Source: an uncultured Methylococcaceae bacterium
Lineage (GTDB): Bacteria > Pseudomonadota > Gammaproteobacteria > Methylococcales > Methylomonadaceae
Direction of reading: 5' to 3'
Length of the DNA stretch: 44,633 nt
Assembly (NCBI GenBank): GCA_913056195.1
Contig: CAJXMF010000017.1
Span: 1-44,633, forward strand
Part shown: piece by piece, positions 26,149 through 35,525 of the stretch
How positions within the stretch are numbered: the stretch's first letter is position 1
Layout of the letters: every line of letters begins with the position of its first letter
Made by a program: the position numbers and the translations under genes
The notes under the pieces: generated by a model
The model's input: only the letters and a program-made list of their open reading frames with translations
Told to the model about the DNA's origin: nothing
Databases searched by the model: none

Positions 26149-29100
26149 TTAATCCTGTTCACTACTGTAAGCCGCCTGATGAACGCCATCAGGATTAAGT
26201 GCCTGTTCACGATCCTCCGTCAGTGCCTTGTCCAGCCATTCAGGATTATCGACTTTATGTACCAGTACATATTCATCGCGCTGCGAACCGACCGTGCCAT
26301 AGTAGTTAAAGCCATAGCTAAGCTGCGCATACCCCCCAATCATATGAGTTGGTTTCACCGTCACCCGTGTCACACTGTTATGGATACCGCCGCGTTTACC
26401 CGTGCTTTCTGACCCCGGTGCATTGACGTTTTTTTCCTGTGCGTGATACATCATGGCCATACCACTCGGCACCCGTTGGCTGATGACAATACGTACCATC
26501 GCCGCCCCATTGATATTCAACACCTCAACCCAGTCATTATCTTTAAGCCCAATAGAATCGGCATCTTCTTCCGAAATCCAGATATGCGGGCCACCACGAG
26601 ATAAGGTCAGCATTCTGAGATTGTCATGGTAAGTACTGTGAATCCCCCATTTACCGTGTGGCGTGAGCCAACTCAAGCGCAAATGAGGTTTTTCGCCCAG
26701 CTTCTCGACCATTTCCCGGGTGCTGCGCATATCGACGGCAGGACGATAGGTACAAAAGCCTTCACCAAAATCCCGCATCCATTGATGATCCTGATAAAAC
26801 TGCGCCCGGCCGGTCAGCGTTCTGAATGGAATACGCTCATGGATATTGGTGTACCCGGCATTGTAGCTCACCTTTTCAGACTCGATGCCGCTCCAGGTTG
26901 GCGCCGTAATAATCTTCCGTGGTTGCGCTTTAATATCACGAAAAGTAATTTTGTCATCTTCACGCGGCTGCGCCAGATAAGTATGGTCAATGCCGGTTTT
27001 ATTGCCCAATGCTTTCCATGACTTGACGGCAACATCGCCATTGGTTTCCGGCGCTAACGCCAGAATTGCCTCGCAGACGTTAATATCCTGTTCCAGCGAG
27101 GGCATCCCCTGGCTGACCCCTGCCTCTTCAATGGTGTAGCAAATAGATTTCAAATGCTCATATTCTTTTTCGGTGTTCCAGTCAATACCTTTGATATTGT
27201 TACCCTGTTGCTTTAATAATGGGCCCAGGGCAGTAAATTTCTTATAGGTATCGGCAAAATCCCGCTGCACCACTTTTAACAGCGGTAGGGTTTTACCTGG
27301 AATCGGTTCACAATCACCCTTTTTCCAGTCCAGCACACCTAAAGGTTGCGCCAGTTCAACCGGTGTATCATGCAAAATCGGCAACGCCACCAAATCTTTT
27401 TGTGAACCTAAATGCTTATCAGCCAACTCCGAGAATCGTTTGGCAATGGTTTTAAAAATCTGCCAATCCGATTTAGATTCCCAGCCTGGATCAACCGCTT
27501 GTGTCAAAGGATGAATAAACGGATGCATATCCGTGGTATTCAAATCATTTTTTTCGTACCAGGTTGCCGTCGGCAATACAATATCCGAATAAGCTCCCGT
27601 AGAATTGAGCCGGAAATTAATATCAACCAGCAAATCGAGCTTGGCAATCGGTGCCTCTTTATGCCATTTTATTTCCTCGCCTTTCGCTTCAGGTAAAACA
27701 TCCTGCATCACGCCATTTTGGGCACCTAATAAATGCTTTAAAAAATACTCATGTCCTTTGGCGCTGGCACCAATCAGATTGGCTCGCCAGACAAACAGAT
27801 TACGCGGATGATTTTCGGGCGCATCAATATCTTCAGCGGCAAAGGCAATATCGCCTGTTTTCAATTTATTGATTAAATAATCCGCCACGCCCTTTTCATC
27901 TGTAGCGCCCGCAGCTTCTGCCTGCTTTACGATGTCCAGCGGATTTTTATTAAAATGTGGAGCGGAAGGCAACCAGCCCAGACGCTGAGAAACAACATTG
28001 TAATCGGCCAGGTTATAGCCTTTGTATTTCTCCTGGGCGGTTGAGGCTAACAAGGCATCGGCATCCAGGGTTTCATAGCGCCATTGATCGGTATGAAAAT
28101 AAAAATACGAGGTTCCGTTCATGTGGCGTGGCGGCTTTTGCCAATCCAGTGCAAAGGCAACCGGCGCCCAGCCTGCCTGGGGCCGTAACTTCTCCTGCCC
28201 GACATAATGCGCCCAGCCGCCGCCACTCTGTCCGACGCAACCACACATATGCAACAAGTTCATGATAGCGCGATAATTCATGTCATTGTGATACCAATGA
28301 TTGATGCCCGCGCCTAAAATAACCATAGATTTGCCCATGGTTTTAGAGGCATTATCGGCAAATTCACGACCGGTACGGATGATGTCAGCCTGTTTGACGC
28401 CGGTAATTTTCTCAGCCCAGGCGGGCGTATTTGGAATAGTGGTATCATCGTAACCTTTAGCACAGTCACCGCCCAACCCACGATCAAGACCATATTGCGC
28501 TAATTGCAAATCGAATACCGTCGCGACATAAACATCCTGGCCCTTAAGCTGCAGTTTTTTAACCGGGATATGATGTTTCATCGGTATATCGTTGCCCGAT
28601 TCAAAATTCGGAAATACGACCTCAACAACCTCATCTTTATCAAAAATCAGGCTTAAACGCGGATTATTTTCTGAGCTTTCCAGTTGTTTCGGTTGCAAAT
28701 TCCATTTGCCTTCTTCGCCCCAACGAAAGCCAATTGAGCCATTCGGCACAATCACATCCCCGCTGTTCTCATCAAGTACAACCGTTTTCCATTCTGGATT
28801 ATTGCTTTCGCCCAAAGTCTGCTCGAAATCCGAAGCACGAACAAAACGCCCTGGCGCTAATGACTCCCCGTTCTGTTCCAGCATTACCAGCATCGGTAAA
28901 TCGGTATAGGCCCGTGCGTATTCTTCAAAGTAAGGATCCTGCCGCTCGATATAAAACTCTTTCAGTGCCACATGTCCCATGGCCATAAATACAGCGGCAT
29001 CGGTACCCTGTTTGGCCGGCATCCACAGATCGGCAAATTTCACATTTTCAGCATAATCTGGCGACAAAACGACGACTTTTGCGCCCTTGTAGCGAACTTC

Positions 29101-29907
29101 TGAATAAAAATGCGCATCCGGTGTTCGCGTCATCGGCAAGTTTGCACCCGCAACAATCAGATAAGTGGAGTTATACCAGTCCGCTGACTCTGGCACATCA
29201 GTCTGCTCGCCCCAGGTTTGCGGGGAAGCAGGTGGCAAGTCGCAGTACCAGTCATAAAAAGACAGACAGGCGCCACCAATCATAGATAAATAACGGCTGC
29301 CCGCTGCATAGCTGATCATCGACATCGCTGGAATCGGCGAAAATCCGGCAATACGGTCAGGCCCATGTATCTTGATGGTGTACACATTGGCAGCGGCGAT
29401 AATTTCGGTCACCTCGTCCCAGTCAACCCGGACAAAACCACCCAAGCCACGCACGGCTGTGTAGCGTTGCCGTTTTTCAGTATCTTCCTGGATCGATGCC
29501 CAGGCCTCAACCGGATCTTTTCCCTCGGCTCGCGCATGACGATAAAGCTCAACCAGGCGCTCCCGAATCAAAGGATGCTTAACCCGCAATGGACTGTATA
29601 AATACCAGGAAAAACTGGCGCCACGCGGGCAGCCGCGGGGCTCATGATTAGGCATATCCGGGCGCGTGCGCGGGTAATCGGTGGCTTGCATTTCAAACGC
29701 CACCAGACCATTTTTGACATGAATATTCCACGAACAACTACCGGTACAGTTGACGCCATGCGTCGATCGAACCACTTTATCAAAACGCCAGCGGTTACGG
29801 TAGGCATCTTCCCACTGCCGATCCTCATTTGTCACCACGCCATGTCCATCAGAAAAATGGCTTTGTACTTTTTTGAAAAAATTGAGACGGTCTAAAAAAT
29901 GACTCAT
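26149..29907 (-). CDS. narG: Respiratory nitrate reductase alpha subunit (molybdopterin)
   Basis: The 1,252-residue catalytic subunit (E. coli 1,247) reduces nitrate to nitrite at a bis-MGD molybdenum. The FS0 cluster motif THGVNCTGSCSW (about 50-61), with its histidine ligand, and PRTRPDMPNHEPRGCPRGAS are intact. The Mo-ligating aspartate lies in ESADWYNSTY. The distinctive blocks AMSMISYAAGSRYLSMIGG and CGCVGQSGGGWAHYVGQEK identify membrane-bound NarG rather than Nap or the periplasmic form. It keeps the MSHFLDRLNFF start of cytoplasmic NarG, with AGGAG 9 bases upstream. No Tat signal is present. Confidence 0.98.
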   Translation of the reverse strand: MSHFLDRLNFFKKVQSHFSDGHGVVTNEDRQWEDAYRNRWRFDKVVRSTHGVNCTGSCSWNIHVKNGLVAFEMQATDYPRTRPDMPNHEPRGCPRGASFSWYLYSPLRVKHPLIRERLVELYRHARAEGKDPVEAWASIQEDTEKRQRYTAVRGLGGFVRVDWDEVTEIIAAANVYTIKIHGPDRIAGFSPIPAMSMISYAAGSRYLSMIGGACLSFYDWYCDLPPASPQTWGEQTDVPESADWYNSTYLIVAGANLPMTRTPDAHFYSEVRYKGAKVVVLSPDYAENVKFADLWMPAKQGTDAAVFMAMGHVALKEFYIERQDPYFEEYARAYTDLPMLVMLEQNGESLAPGRFVRASDFEQTLGESNNPEWKTVVLDENSGDVIVPNGSIGFRWGEEGKWNLQPKQLESSENNPRLSLIFDKDEVVEVVFPNFESGNDIPMKHHIPVKKLQLKGQDVYVATVFDLQLAQYGLDRGLGGDCAKGYDDTTIPNTPAWAEKITGVKQADIIRTGREFADNASKTMGKSMVILGAGINHWYHNDMNYRAIMNLLHMCGCVGQSGGGWAHYVGQEKLRPQAGWAPVAFALDWQKPPRHMNGTSYFYFHTDQWRYETLDADALLASTAQEKYKGYNLADYNVVSQRLGWLPSAPHFNKNPLDIVKQAEAAGATDEKGVADYLINKLKTGDIAFAAEDIDAPENHPRNLFVWRANLIGASAKGHEYFLKHLLGAQNGVMQDVLPEAKGEEIKWHKEAPIAKLDLLVDINFRLNSTGAYSDIVLPTATWYEKNDLNTTDMHPFIHPLTQAVDPGWESKSDWQIFKTIAKRFSELADKHLGSQKDLVALPILHDTPVELAQPLGVLDWKKGDCEPIPGKTLPLLKVVQRDFADTYKKFTALGPLLKQQGNNIKGIDWNTEKEYEHLKSICYTIEEAGVSQGMPSLEQDINVCEAILALAPETNGDVAVKSWKALGNKTGIDHTYLAQPREDDKITFRDIKAQPRKIITAPTWSGIESEKVSYNAGYTNIHERIPFRTLTGRAQFYQDHQWMRDFGEGFCTYRPAVDMRSTREMVEKLGEKPHLRLSWLTPHGKWGIHSTYHDNLRMLTLSRGGPHIWISEEDADSIGLKDNDWVEVLNINGAAMVRIVISQRVPSGMAMMYHAQEKNVNAPGSESTGKRGGIHNSVTRVTVKPTHMIGGYAQLSYGFNYYGTVGSQRDEYVLVHKVDNPEWLDKALTEDREQALNPDGVHQAAYSSEQD

Positions 29908-30065
29908 CGTTTTTGTCTCCTGAAAATAGGATTAAACTTGACATCGTCGGCTCTGCGGTGCGGAGCCATTGCGCCGCCCCAGCTCAGGCAACATTAAGGA
30001 TTATAAAATTCGCCATCCTTACGCAAATAAAACCACCAGTTAATCATGATGCAAACAACCTGAAT

Positions 30066-31616
30066 TCAAGTAATAAGTGCATAACCCATTAAAGCCACCT
30101 CCGGCGTGGTCGCTTTGATTTGTTCACCTAATACCTTAGGGATATAAAAAGCCCCATAGGCGGCAACGGCTGATGTCCAGCCTAAAACAGGGCCGACCTG
30201 CTCTTTTGGAAACACCATGGCGATGGTTCTGAAGGTTGAGCCATTGCCAATGCCGGTTGCGGTAAAAAGAATCAGGAACAAAATAAAAAATGGCACGAAA
30301 TAGTCTTGTGGTGTCGCAGATGCATAAGCCGCCTTCATGTAATAGGCAACTCCGGCCGCACTGATAACCATGATAAATGAACAAATATGCGTCACCCAGG
30401 CACCACCAAACTTATCAGCAATCCAGCCACCAACCGGACGAATCAAGGCACCGATAAAAGGCCCCATCCAAGCGTACATCAATGCGCTCGGCCCATCATT
30501 GTTTATCGTGTCATGGGTCATAACGCCATCGACCATAAGATGCTGATAGCCAAAAATAACCTTGATCGCTAAAGGAAAACACGCGGCATAACCGATGAAC
30601 GAACCGAAAGTCATGGTATAGATAACGCTCATCACCCAGGTATGTTTATTGTCGAATATTTGATATTGCCGTGACAGGCTTTCACCGATCTGTCCCGGAA
30701 TAATCTTCAATAAGGATACCGTCAAGGCAATCACAATCACCAAAGCAATTTCTTTGGGAATTTGAAACCCAGAGCCATTGACGCTTTCCGGTAACATCAG
30801 CCACAAACCGAAGATAGCCGAAATAAAGCCAATCAATAACATTCCCCCCATCAAGCCAAAGCTGATTAATGGGTGGATATGTTTTGGCGAAACCTGATCG
30901 GTACGGATATTGTGCATCCCAAACCAGGTAAAAAAGGCCAGTGGAATCAGAAATACCAGCCAGATAAAACCGGCATTTTGAATATAGGTTGGCGTTCCAG
31001 CAGGAATTTTACCGAGCAAGGTACCGGATGAGGCCTGTAGAATCAGGGGTTCTCCACCTAATGCACCGAAAATCCCTGCTGTCATGACCAAGGGAATCAA
31101 AATTTGCATGGTGGTTACACCAAAATTCCCTAAACCGGCATTCAAGCCAAGCGCCAACCCCTGAACTTTTTTAGGAAAAAAGAAGCTGATATTTGACATG
31201 GATGAGGCAAAGTTACCGCCACCGATACCCGATAACAAAGCCAGTACCTGATAAATCCAAAACGGTGTATCTTTATCCTGCAAGGCGATGCCTGTTCCCA
31301 ATGCCGGCAGAATCAACAGCGTCGTGGTAAAAAAAATGGTATTGCGCCCCCCACAAAGGCGGATAAAGAAACTGCTGGGTATTCGAAGCGTTGCTCCCGT
31401 CAGCCCGGCAATTGCCATTAAGGTAAAGAGCTGTGGTTTTTCGTAAGGAAAGCCGAGATTGAGCATTTGTACGGTGATAATGCCCCAGTACAGCCAGATT
31501 GCAAATCCGCACAACAAACTCGGAATCGATATCCATAAGTTACGATTTGCAACAAATTTTCCTTCCGCTTCCCAAAAGTCCTCATCTTCAACATCCCATT
31601 TATGTAATTCGGTCAT
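30066..31616 (-). CDS. narK: Nitrate/nitrite transporter NarK (NNP family)
   Basis: A 516-residue MFS protein with about 12 membrane helices and a long charged N-terminus (HKWDVEDEDFWEAEGKFVAN). NNP-family features include the arginine in LRIPSSFFIRLCGG and the glycine-rich nitrate signatures GIGGGNFASSMSNISFFFP and GLNAGLGNFGVTTMQ. It probably moves nitrate in and nitrite out. It precedes narG on the same strand with a 158-base gap. The family name is secure; whether it is a NarK1-like symporter or NarK2-like antiporter is not decidable here. Confidence 0.94.
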   Translation of the reverse strand: MTELHKWDVEDEDFWEAEGKFVANRNLWISIPSLLCGFAIWLYWGIITVQMLNLGFPYEKPQLFTLMAIAGLTGATLRIPSSFFIRLCGGRNTIFFTTTLLILPALGTGIALQDKDTPFWIYQVLALLSGIGGGNFASSMSNISFFFPKKVQGLALGLNAGLGNFGVTTMQILIPLVMTAGIFGALGGEPLILQASSGTLLGKIPAGTPTYIQNAGFIWLVFLIPLAFFTWFGMHNIRTDQVSPKHIHPLISFGLMGGMLLIGFISAIFGLWLMLPESVNGSGFQIPKEIALVIVIALTVSLLKIIPGQIGESLSRQYQIFDNKHTWVMSVIYTMTFGSFIGYAACFPLAIKVIFGYQHLMVDGVMTHDTINNDGPSALMYAWMGPFIGALIRPVGGWIADKFGGAWVTHICSFIMVISAAGVAYYMKAAYASATPQDYFVPFFILFLILFTATGIGNGSTFRTIAMVFPKEQVGPVLGWTSAVAAYGAFYIPKVLGEQIKATTPEVALMGYALIT

Positions 31617-31964
31617 TTTTTATCTCACTAGTTTCCATTACAGTGTGTTTTCATAGGTAAAATCAACTTTACCCAAAACGTTTGATTATTTGTTGTTTGT
31701 ATGAAAAATATAGCTTTCAGGTTTATGAAGTATCAGTGGGCGACTGTTCTCCGTTTCATGTTAAATAATTACCCTATATAATAGGCCTAATCAAACCAAA
31801 CCTCATCAAATTCTGGAGATAAATCATTGTAAATACAGACTATTTAACTAGGTATTTAATGATAAGAGATTGCTTTTTCTGAATAAAGTTATTGAGTTCT
31901 TATCGTTCCGTAGCCATTTAATTATTGTCCACCCTGCAGCCATTAACCTTATATTCACTCTGAT
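31617..31964. promoter_or_regulatory. 348-bp divergent promoter region between narK and the heme-protein gene
   Basis: This gene-free, A/T-rich region must hold promoters in both directions. I found no match to the FNR consensus (TTGAT-N4-ATCAA). A 13-base palindrome CCTATATAATAGG lies at 31773-31785. TACCTAT, read on the minus strand near 31655, fits the NarL heptamer pattern but a single half-site is weak evidence. The heme-protein gene has no visible Shine-Dalgarno. Confidence 0.5.
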
Positions 31965-32699
31965 ATGAACCGCAAAGTTTTCAAAACAACCTTACCCGAC
32001 CTCCCCTTATCTGAAAAATTACTTTATACCGGCTATCTATTAACCATTGGCCTTGGACTACTGATGGCGGGCGCACAAATCATGCTCACCCATGGCATGG
32101 CTGATGGCAAATTTGGCTTATCCGTCGATGATATTGTGTACAGCTATCATGGCAACCGGAAAGGAACCACTCTGGAAGCGAAATTAAATGGCTCAATGAA
32201 AAATAACGCTCCCGCAGCTGTTCGTTTAGAAATCATTAAATGGGCCAGAAAAGGTGCGCCGGAGAGTGAATGGAACAGCAAAATCAAACCCTATTTTCAG
32301 CGGTATTGCATCATGTGTCATAACGCTCAATCGCCATTACCGGATTTCACCAAGCTTAAAAATATTCAAAAAAAGGCCCAGCCAGACAAAGGTGTTTCAT
32401 TTACGGCATTAACCCGTGTCTCACATATTCATTTATTTGGAATTTCATTCATTTTTATGTTGATGGGGTTAATTTTTGTCAGGGCTGTCGGGATCCCCGA
32501 AATCATTAAAGGATTATTGTTAATTACCCCATTCGCCTTTCTTATTGTAGATGTCATCTCCTGGTGGTTGACTAAAATCTGGCCTGGTTTTGCTTGGATC
32601 ACGATTATTGGGGGGGTTGGCTATAGTTTAGCTTCAACCTTTATGCTATTTACCAGCCTTTATCAAATGTGGTTTTTAAAGTCTGATTCAGAACACTAA
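31965..32699 (+). CDS. Membrane-anchored monoheme c-type protein of unknown function
   Basis: A 244-residue protein with one N-terminal membrane helix (about 20-42), a soluble region (43-150) containing the heme-binding motif CIMCH (115-119), and three more helices (about 155-175, 178-200, 207-235). The segment GLSVDDIVYSYHGNRKGTTL precedes the heme site and resembles uncharacterised proteobacterial proteins sometimes labelled elongation factor by error. The soluble part should be periplasmic, since heme c is attached there. The helices and HIHLFGISF histidine suggest a quinone- or b-heme-linked redox role. It is divergent from narK and 14 bases upstream of ppdK. Confidence 0.8.
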   Translation: MNRKVFKTTLPDLPLSEKLLYTGYLLTIGLGLLMAGAQIMLTHGMADGKFGLSVDDIVYSYHGNRKGTTLEAKLNGSMKNNAPAAVRLEIIKWARKGAPESEWNSKIKPYFQRYCIMCHNAQSPLPDFTKLKNIQKKAQPDKGVSFTALTRVSHIHLFGISFIFMLMGLIFVRAVGIPEIIKGLLLITPFAFLIVDVISWWLTKIWPGFAWITIIGGVGYSLASTFMLFTSLYQMWFLKSDSEH

Positions 32700-32713
32700 C
32701 TTACCGAGTCATC

Positions 32714-35458
32714 ATGAATACTCAATATTGCTATGCCTTTGATGAAGGCGATGGAAAAAACAAGGCCCTGCTGGGTGGAAAAGGTGCTAACTTGTGTAAA
32801 ATGACGCAACTGGGCTTGAATGTACCGCCTGGCTTTGTGATTACGACCGAATGCTGCCGCCACTACCTGGAGCAGGATGCGCTGCCTGAGGGCTTGATGA
32901 ATGAAGTGCGCGCTTATATCCTGCGCATTGAACAACAAACCGGTAAACAATTTGGTGGATTAACCGACCCATTACTCGTCTCTGTCCGTTCAGGCGCGGC
33001 GATTTCCATGCCGGGCATGATGGATACAATTCTCAACCTGGGGCTTAACAAGCAAACCCTGAACGGTCTGATTGAACTGACCAATGACCCGCGTTTTGCC
33101 TACGATGCCTATCGCCGTTTTATCCAGCTATTTGGCAAAGTTGTGCTGGGTATTGACGATGAAAAATTTGATATCCCTTTCGAGGCCGTGAAACGTAAAG
33201 CCGGCATTAATCTGGATGTTGCGCTGTCGGCCGATCATCTATATGACATCAGCGAGTTGTTTTTGCAGGTGATTCTTGATGAAACCGGAAAACCTTTTCC
33301 GGAAGATGTCTACGAACAACTTCAGTTATCGATACAGGCTGTTTTTAAATCCTGGATAGGCAAACGCGCTGTTGATTATCGTCATCAATTTCATATCACG
33401 CCCGCTATGGCAAATGGCACCGCCGTCAATATTGTAACTATGGTGTTTGGCAATATGGGTAATGACTGCGCAACCGGCGTAGGATTCACACGTAACCCGG
33501 CAACGGGAGAAAATGAATTATATGGTGAATATCTGGTTAATGCGCAAGGCGAAGATGTTGTCGCCGGCATTCGCACACCCAAACCGGTACAGGAAATGGC
33601 CGAAGAAATGCCGGAAATGTATCGCCAATTGCAGGAATTACGTCATACACTGGAAAGTCATTACAAAGAAGTTCAAGATTTTGAGTATACGATCGAGCGC
33701 GATGTGCTTTATTGCCTGCAAACCCGTAATGGCAAAATGAATGCGGCAGCCATGGTCAAATCCTCGGTCGATATGGTCAATGAAGGTTTGATCACTAAAG
33801 AGCAAGCGCTGCTTCGAATAGACCCTGAATTACTCGAACAATTACTACATCCGCAACTCGCGCCCGACCACGCTGTACCCCCTCTAGCCCAGGGGCTTCC
33901 CGCCTCCCCGGGCGCAGCCAGTGGGAAATGTGTTTTTGATGCTGAAACGGCCGTTCGCTTAAATCAGGCCGGTGAAAACATCATCCTGGTCAGAGAAGAG
34001 ACTAAGCCCGAAGATATTCATGGCTTTTTTGCTTCACGAGGTATTTTAACCAGTCGTGGGGGCAAGACCTCACATGCCGCCGTCGTCGCCAGAGGCATGG
34101 GCAAAGCCTGTGTCGCCGGCGCCGAAGCGGTTAAGGTGGATGTCAAAGCACGGCAAGCTATTGTCGGTGATGTTCATATTCGTGAAGGCGATATCATCAC
34201 GATCGACGGCAGCTCCGGCAATATTTATCTCGGCGCTATTGCAACCATTGACCCTGCCTTTTCAAATGACTTGCGCACCCTGCTGAGCTGGGCCGATGAT
34301 ATTGCAGAAATCGAAGTCCATGCCAACGCCGATACGCCTGAAGGTGCGCATCTGGCCGCTGAATATGGAGCAAAAGGTATCGGCTTGTGTCGAACCGAAC
34401 GCATGTTTAATGCTAAAGAGCGTTTACCGCTGGTGGTCGATATGATTATCGCGGACTCCATGGAACAACGCGAACTCGCGCTGGCTAAACTATTTCCGAT
34501 TCAGCGTGATGACTTCAAGCAATTATTTGAAGCCATGTCGCCACACCCGGTCACTGTTCGCCTGCTTGATCCGCCCATGCATGAATTTCTGCCCAATGAG
34601 CAACAATTATTGGCAGAAATTGATGCACTCAAGCGCTACGCAACAATACTCAAAGGCCAGAAAGTCACGCTCGAAACACTGGCTTACGACGCTGAATTGC
34701 CTACGCCATTCAATCAAATTACTGAAGACGTCATCAATGAAGCGATCGATAAAAAAGAGCGGATGCTGAAAAAAGTACGGGAGCTGATTGAAGTCAACCC
34801 CATGCTTGGGCATCGCGGGGTTCGGCTAGGCATGAGTTTCCCGGAAATATATAAAATGCAGATCCATTCAATTCTTGATGCGGCCGCCTTGTGTCAGAAA
34901 CAACGCATACCGATAGAACCTGAAATCATGGTGCCGCAGGTTATTACCTCACAAGAATTAAAAAAGGTTACGGAAATCGTTGAACAGGTAAAACAAGAAG
35001 TCGAAGATCACTATCATATTGAAGTGAATTTTAAATTCGGCTCCATGATTGAAACCGTGCGTGCCTGTACCCGTTCCGAGGATTTAGCGCAATATTGTCA
35101 GTTTTTTTCGTTTGGCACTAATGACTTGACGCAAGCCACATTTTCATTTTCACGCGAAGATGCGGAAAACAAGTTTTTACCCCTTTATAATGAACAGGGC
35201 ATACTACAGGACAACCCCTTCGAAATTCTGGATGTCAAAGGCGTCGGCCAGCTTATGAAAATAGCAACAGAATTCGCACGCCAGACCCGGCCAGATATTC
35301 GAATCGGAATTTGTGGCGAGCAAGGCGGACACCCCGAATCCATTCGCTTCTGTCACCACATCAAACTGGATTATGTTTCCTGCTCAGCCCCCAGAATTCC
35401 AGTCGCCCGTTTAGCGGCCGCACATGCAAAATTGCTGGAAAACGATTACACGGTATAA
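32714..35458 (+). CDS. ppdK: Pyruvate, phosphate dikinase
   Basis: The 914-residue enzyme interconverts pyruvate, ATP and Pi with PEP, AMP and PPi. Domain order is complete: N-terminal ATP-grasp (GGKGANLCKMTQLGLNVPPG; SVRSGAAISMPGMMDTILNL), the swivelling phosphohistidine domain (TSRGGKTSHAAVVARG), and the C-terminal PEP-binding barrel ending with the catalytic cysteine in GICGEQGGHP. Gamma methanotrophs often use this enzyme in PPi-dependent glycolysis, which fits the presumed host. Its pairing with the heme-protein gene 14 bases upstream is unexpected. Confidence 0.97.
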   Translation: MNTQYCYAFDEGDGKNKALLGGKGANLCKMTQLGLNVPPGFVITTECCRHYLEQDALPEGLMNEVRAYILRIEQQTGKQFGGLTDPLLVSVRSGAAISMPGMMDTILNLGLNKQTLNGLIELTNDPRFAYDAYRRFIQLFGKVVLGIDDEKFDIPFEAVKRKAGINLDVALSADHLYDISELFLQVILDETGKPFPEDVYEQLQLSIQAVFKSWIGKRAVDYRHQFHITPAMANGTAVNIVTMVFGNMGNDCATGVGFTRNPATGENELYGEYLVNAQGEDVVAGIRTPKPVQEMAEEMPEMYRQLQELRHTLESHYKEVQDFEYTIERDVLYCLQTRNGKMNAAAMVKSSVDMVNEGLITKEQALLRIDPELLEQLLHPQLAPDHAVPPLAQGLPASPGAASGKCVFDAETAVRLNQAGENIILVREETKPEDIHGFFASRGILTSRGGKTSHAAVVARGMGKACVAGAEAVKVDVKARQAIVGDVHIREGDIITIDGSSGNIYLGAIATIDPAFSNDLRTLLSWADDIAEIEVHANADTPEGAHLAAEYGAKGIGLCRTERMFNAKERLPLVVDMIIADSMEQRELALAKLFPIQRDDFKQLFEAMSPHPVTVRLLDPPMHEFLPNEQQLLAEIDALKRYATILKGQKVTLETLAYDAELPTPFNQITEDVINEAIDKKERMLKKVRELIEVNPMLGHRGVRLGMSFPEIYKMQIHSILDAAALCQKQRIPIEPEIMVPQVITSQELKKVTEIVEQVKQEVEDHYHIEVNFKFGSMIETVRACTRSEDLAQYCQFFSFGTNDLTQATFSFSREDAENKFLPLYNEQGILQDNPFEILDVKGVGQLMKIATEFARQTRPDIRIGICGEQGGHPESIRFCHHIKLDYVSCSAPRIPVARLAAAHAKLLENDYTV

Positions 35459-35465
35459 CTAAACT

Positions 35466-35500
35466 GTAAGATGGGTGGAGCGATAGCGAAACCCATCAAA
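35466..35500. repeat. REP-like hairpin repeat, copy 2
   Basis: GATGGGT (35470-35476) pairs with ACCCATC (35491-35497) around GGAGCGATAGCGAA. It lies between the convergent ends of ppdK and the HEAT-like gene and may end transcription in both directions, though no T-run follows. Similar in layout to the hairpin at 12444-12473. Confidence 0.5.
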
Positions 35501-35525
35501 AATCCGCGCAGAATATAACCAGATA

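Noticed and set aside
27412-28909. Open frames on the strand opposite narG
   Set aside because: narG is complete and its motifs intact; these are shadow frames with skewed composition.
31617-31964. FNR box for narK
   Set aside because: No TTGAT-N4-ATCAA match was found on either strand; only a single NarL-like half-site and an unrelated palindrome are present.
34020-34110. PPDK active site GGKTSHAAVVARG as an abnormal substitution
   Set aside because: Lysine in place of methionine before TSHAAVV is, as far as I recall, common in bacterial PPDKs; the catalytic histidine is intact.
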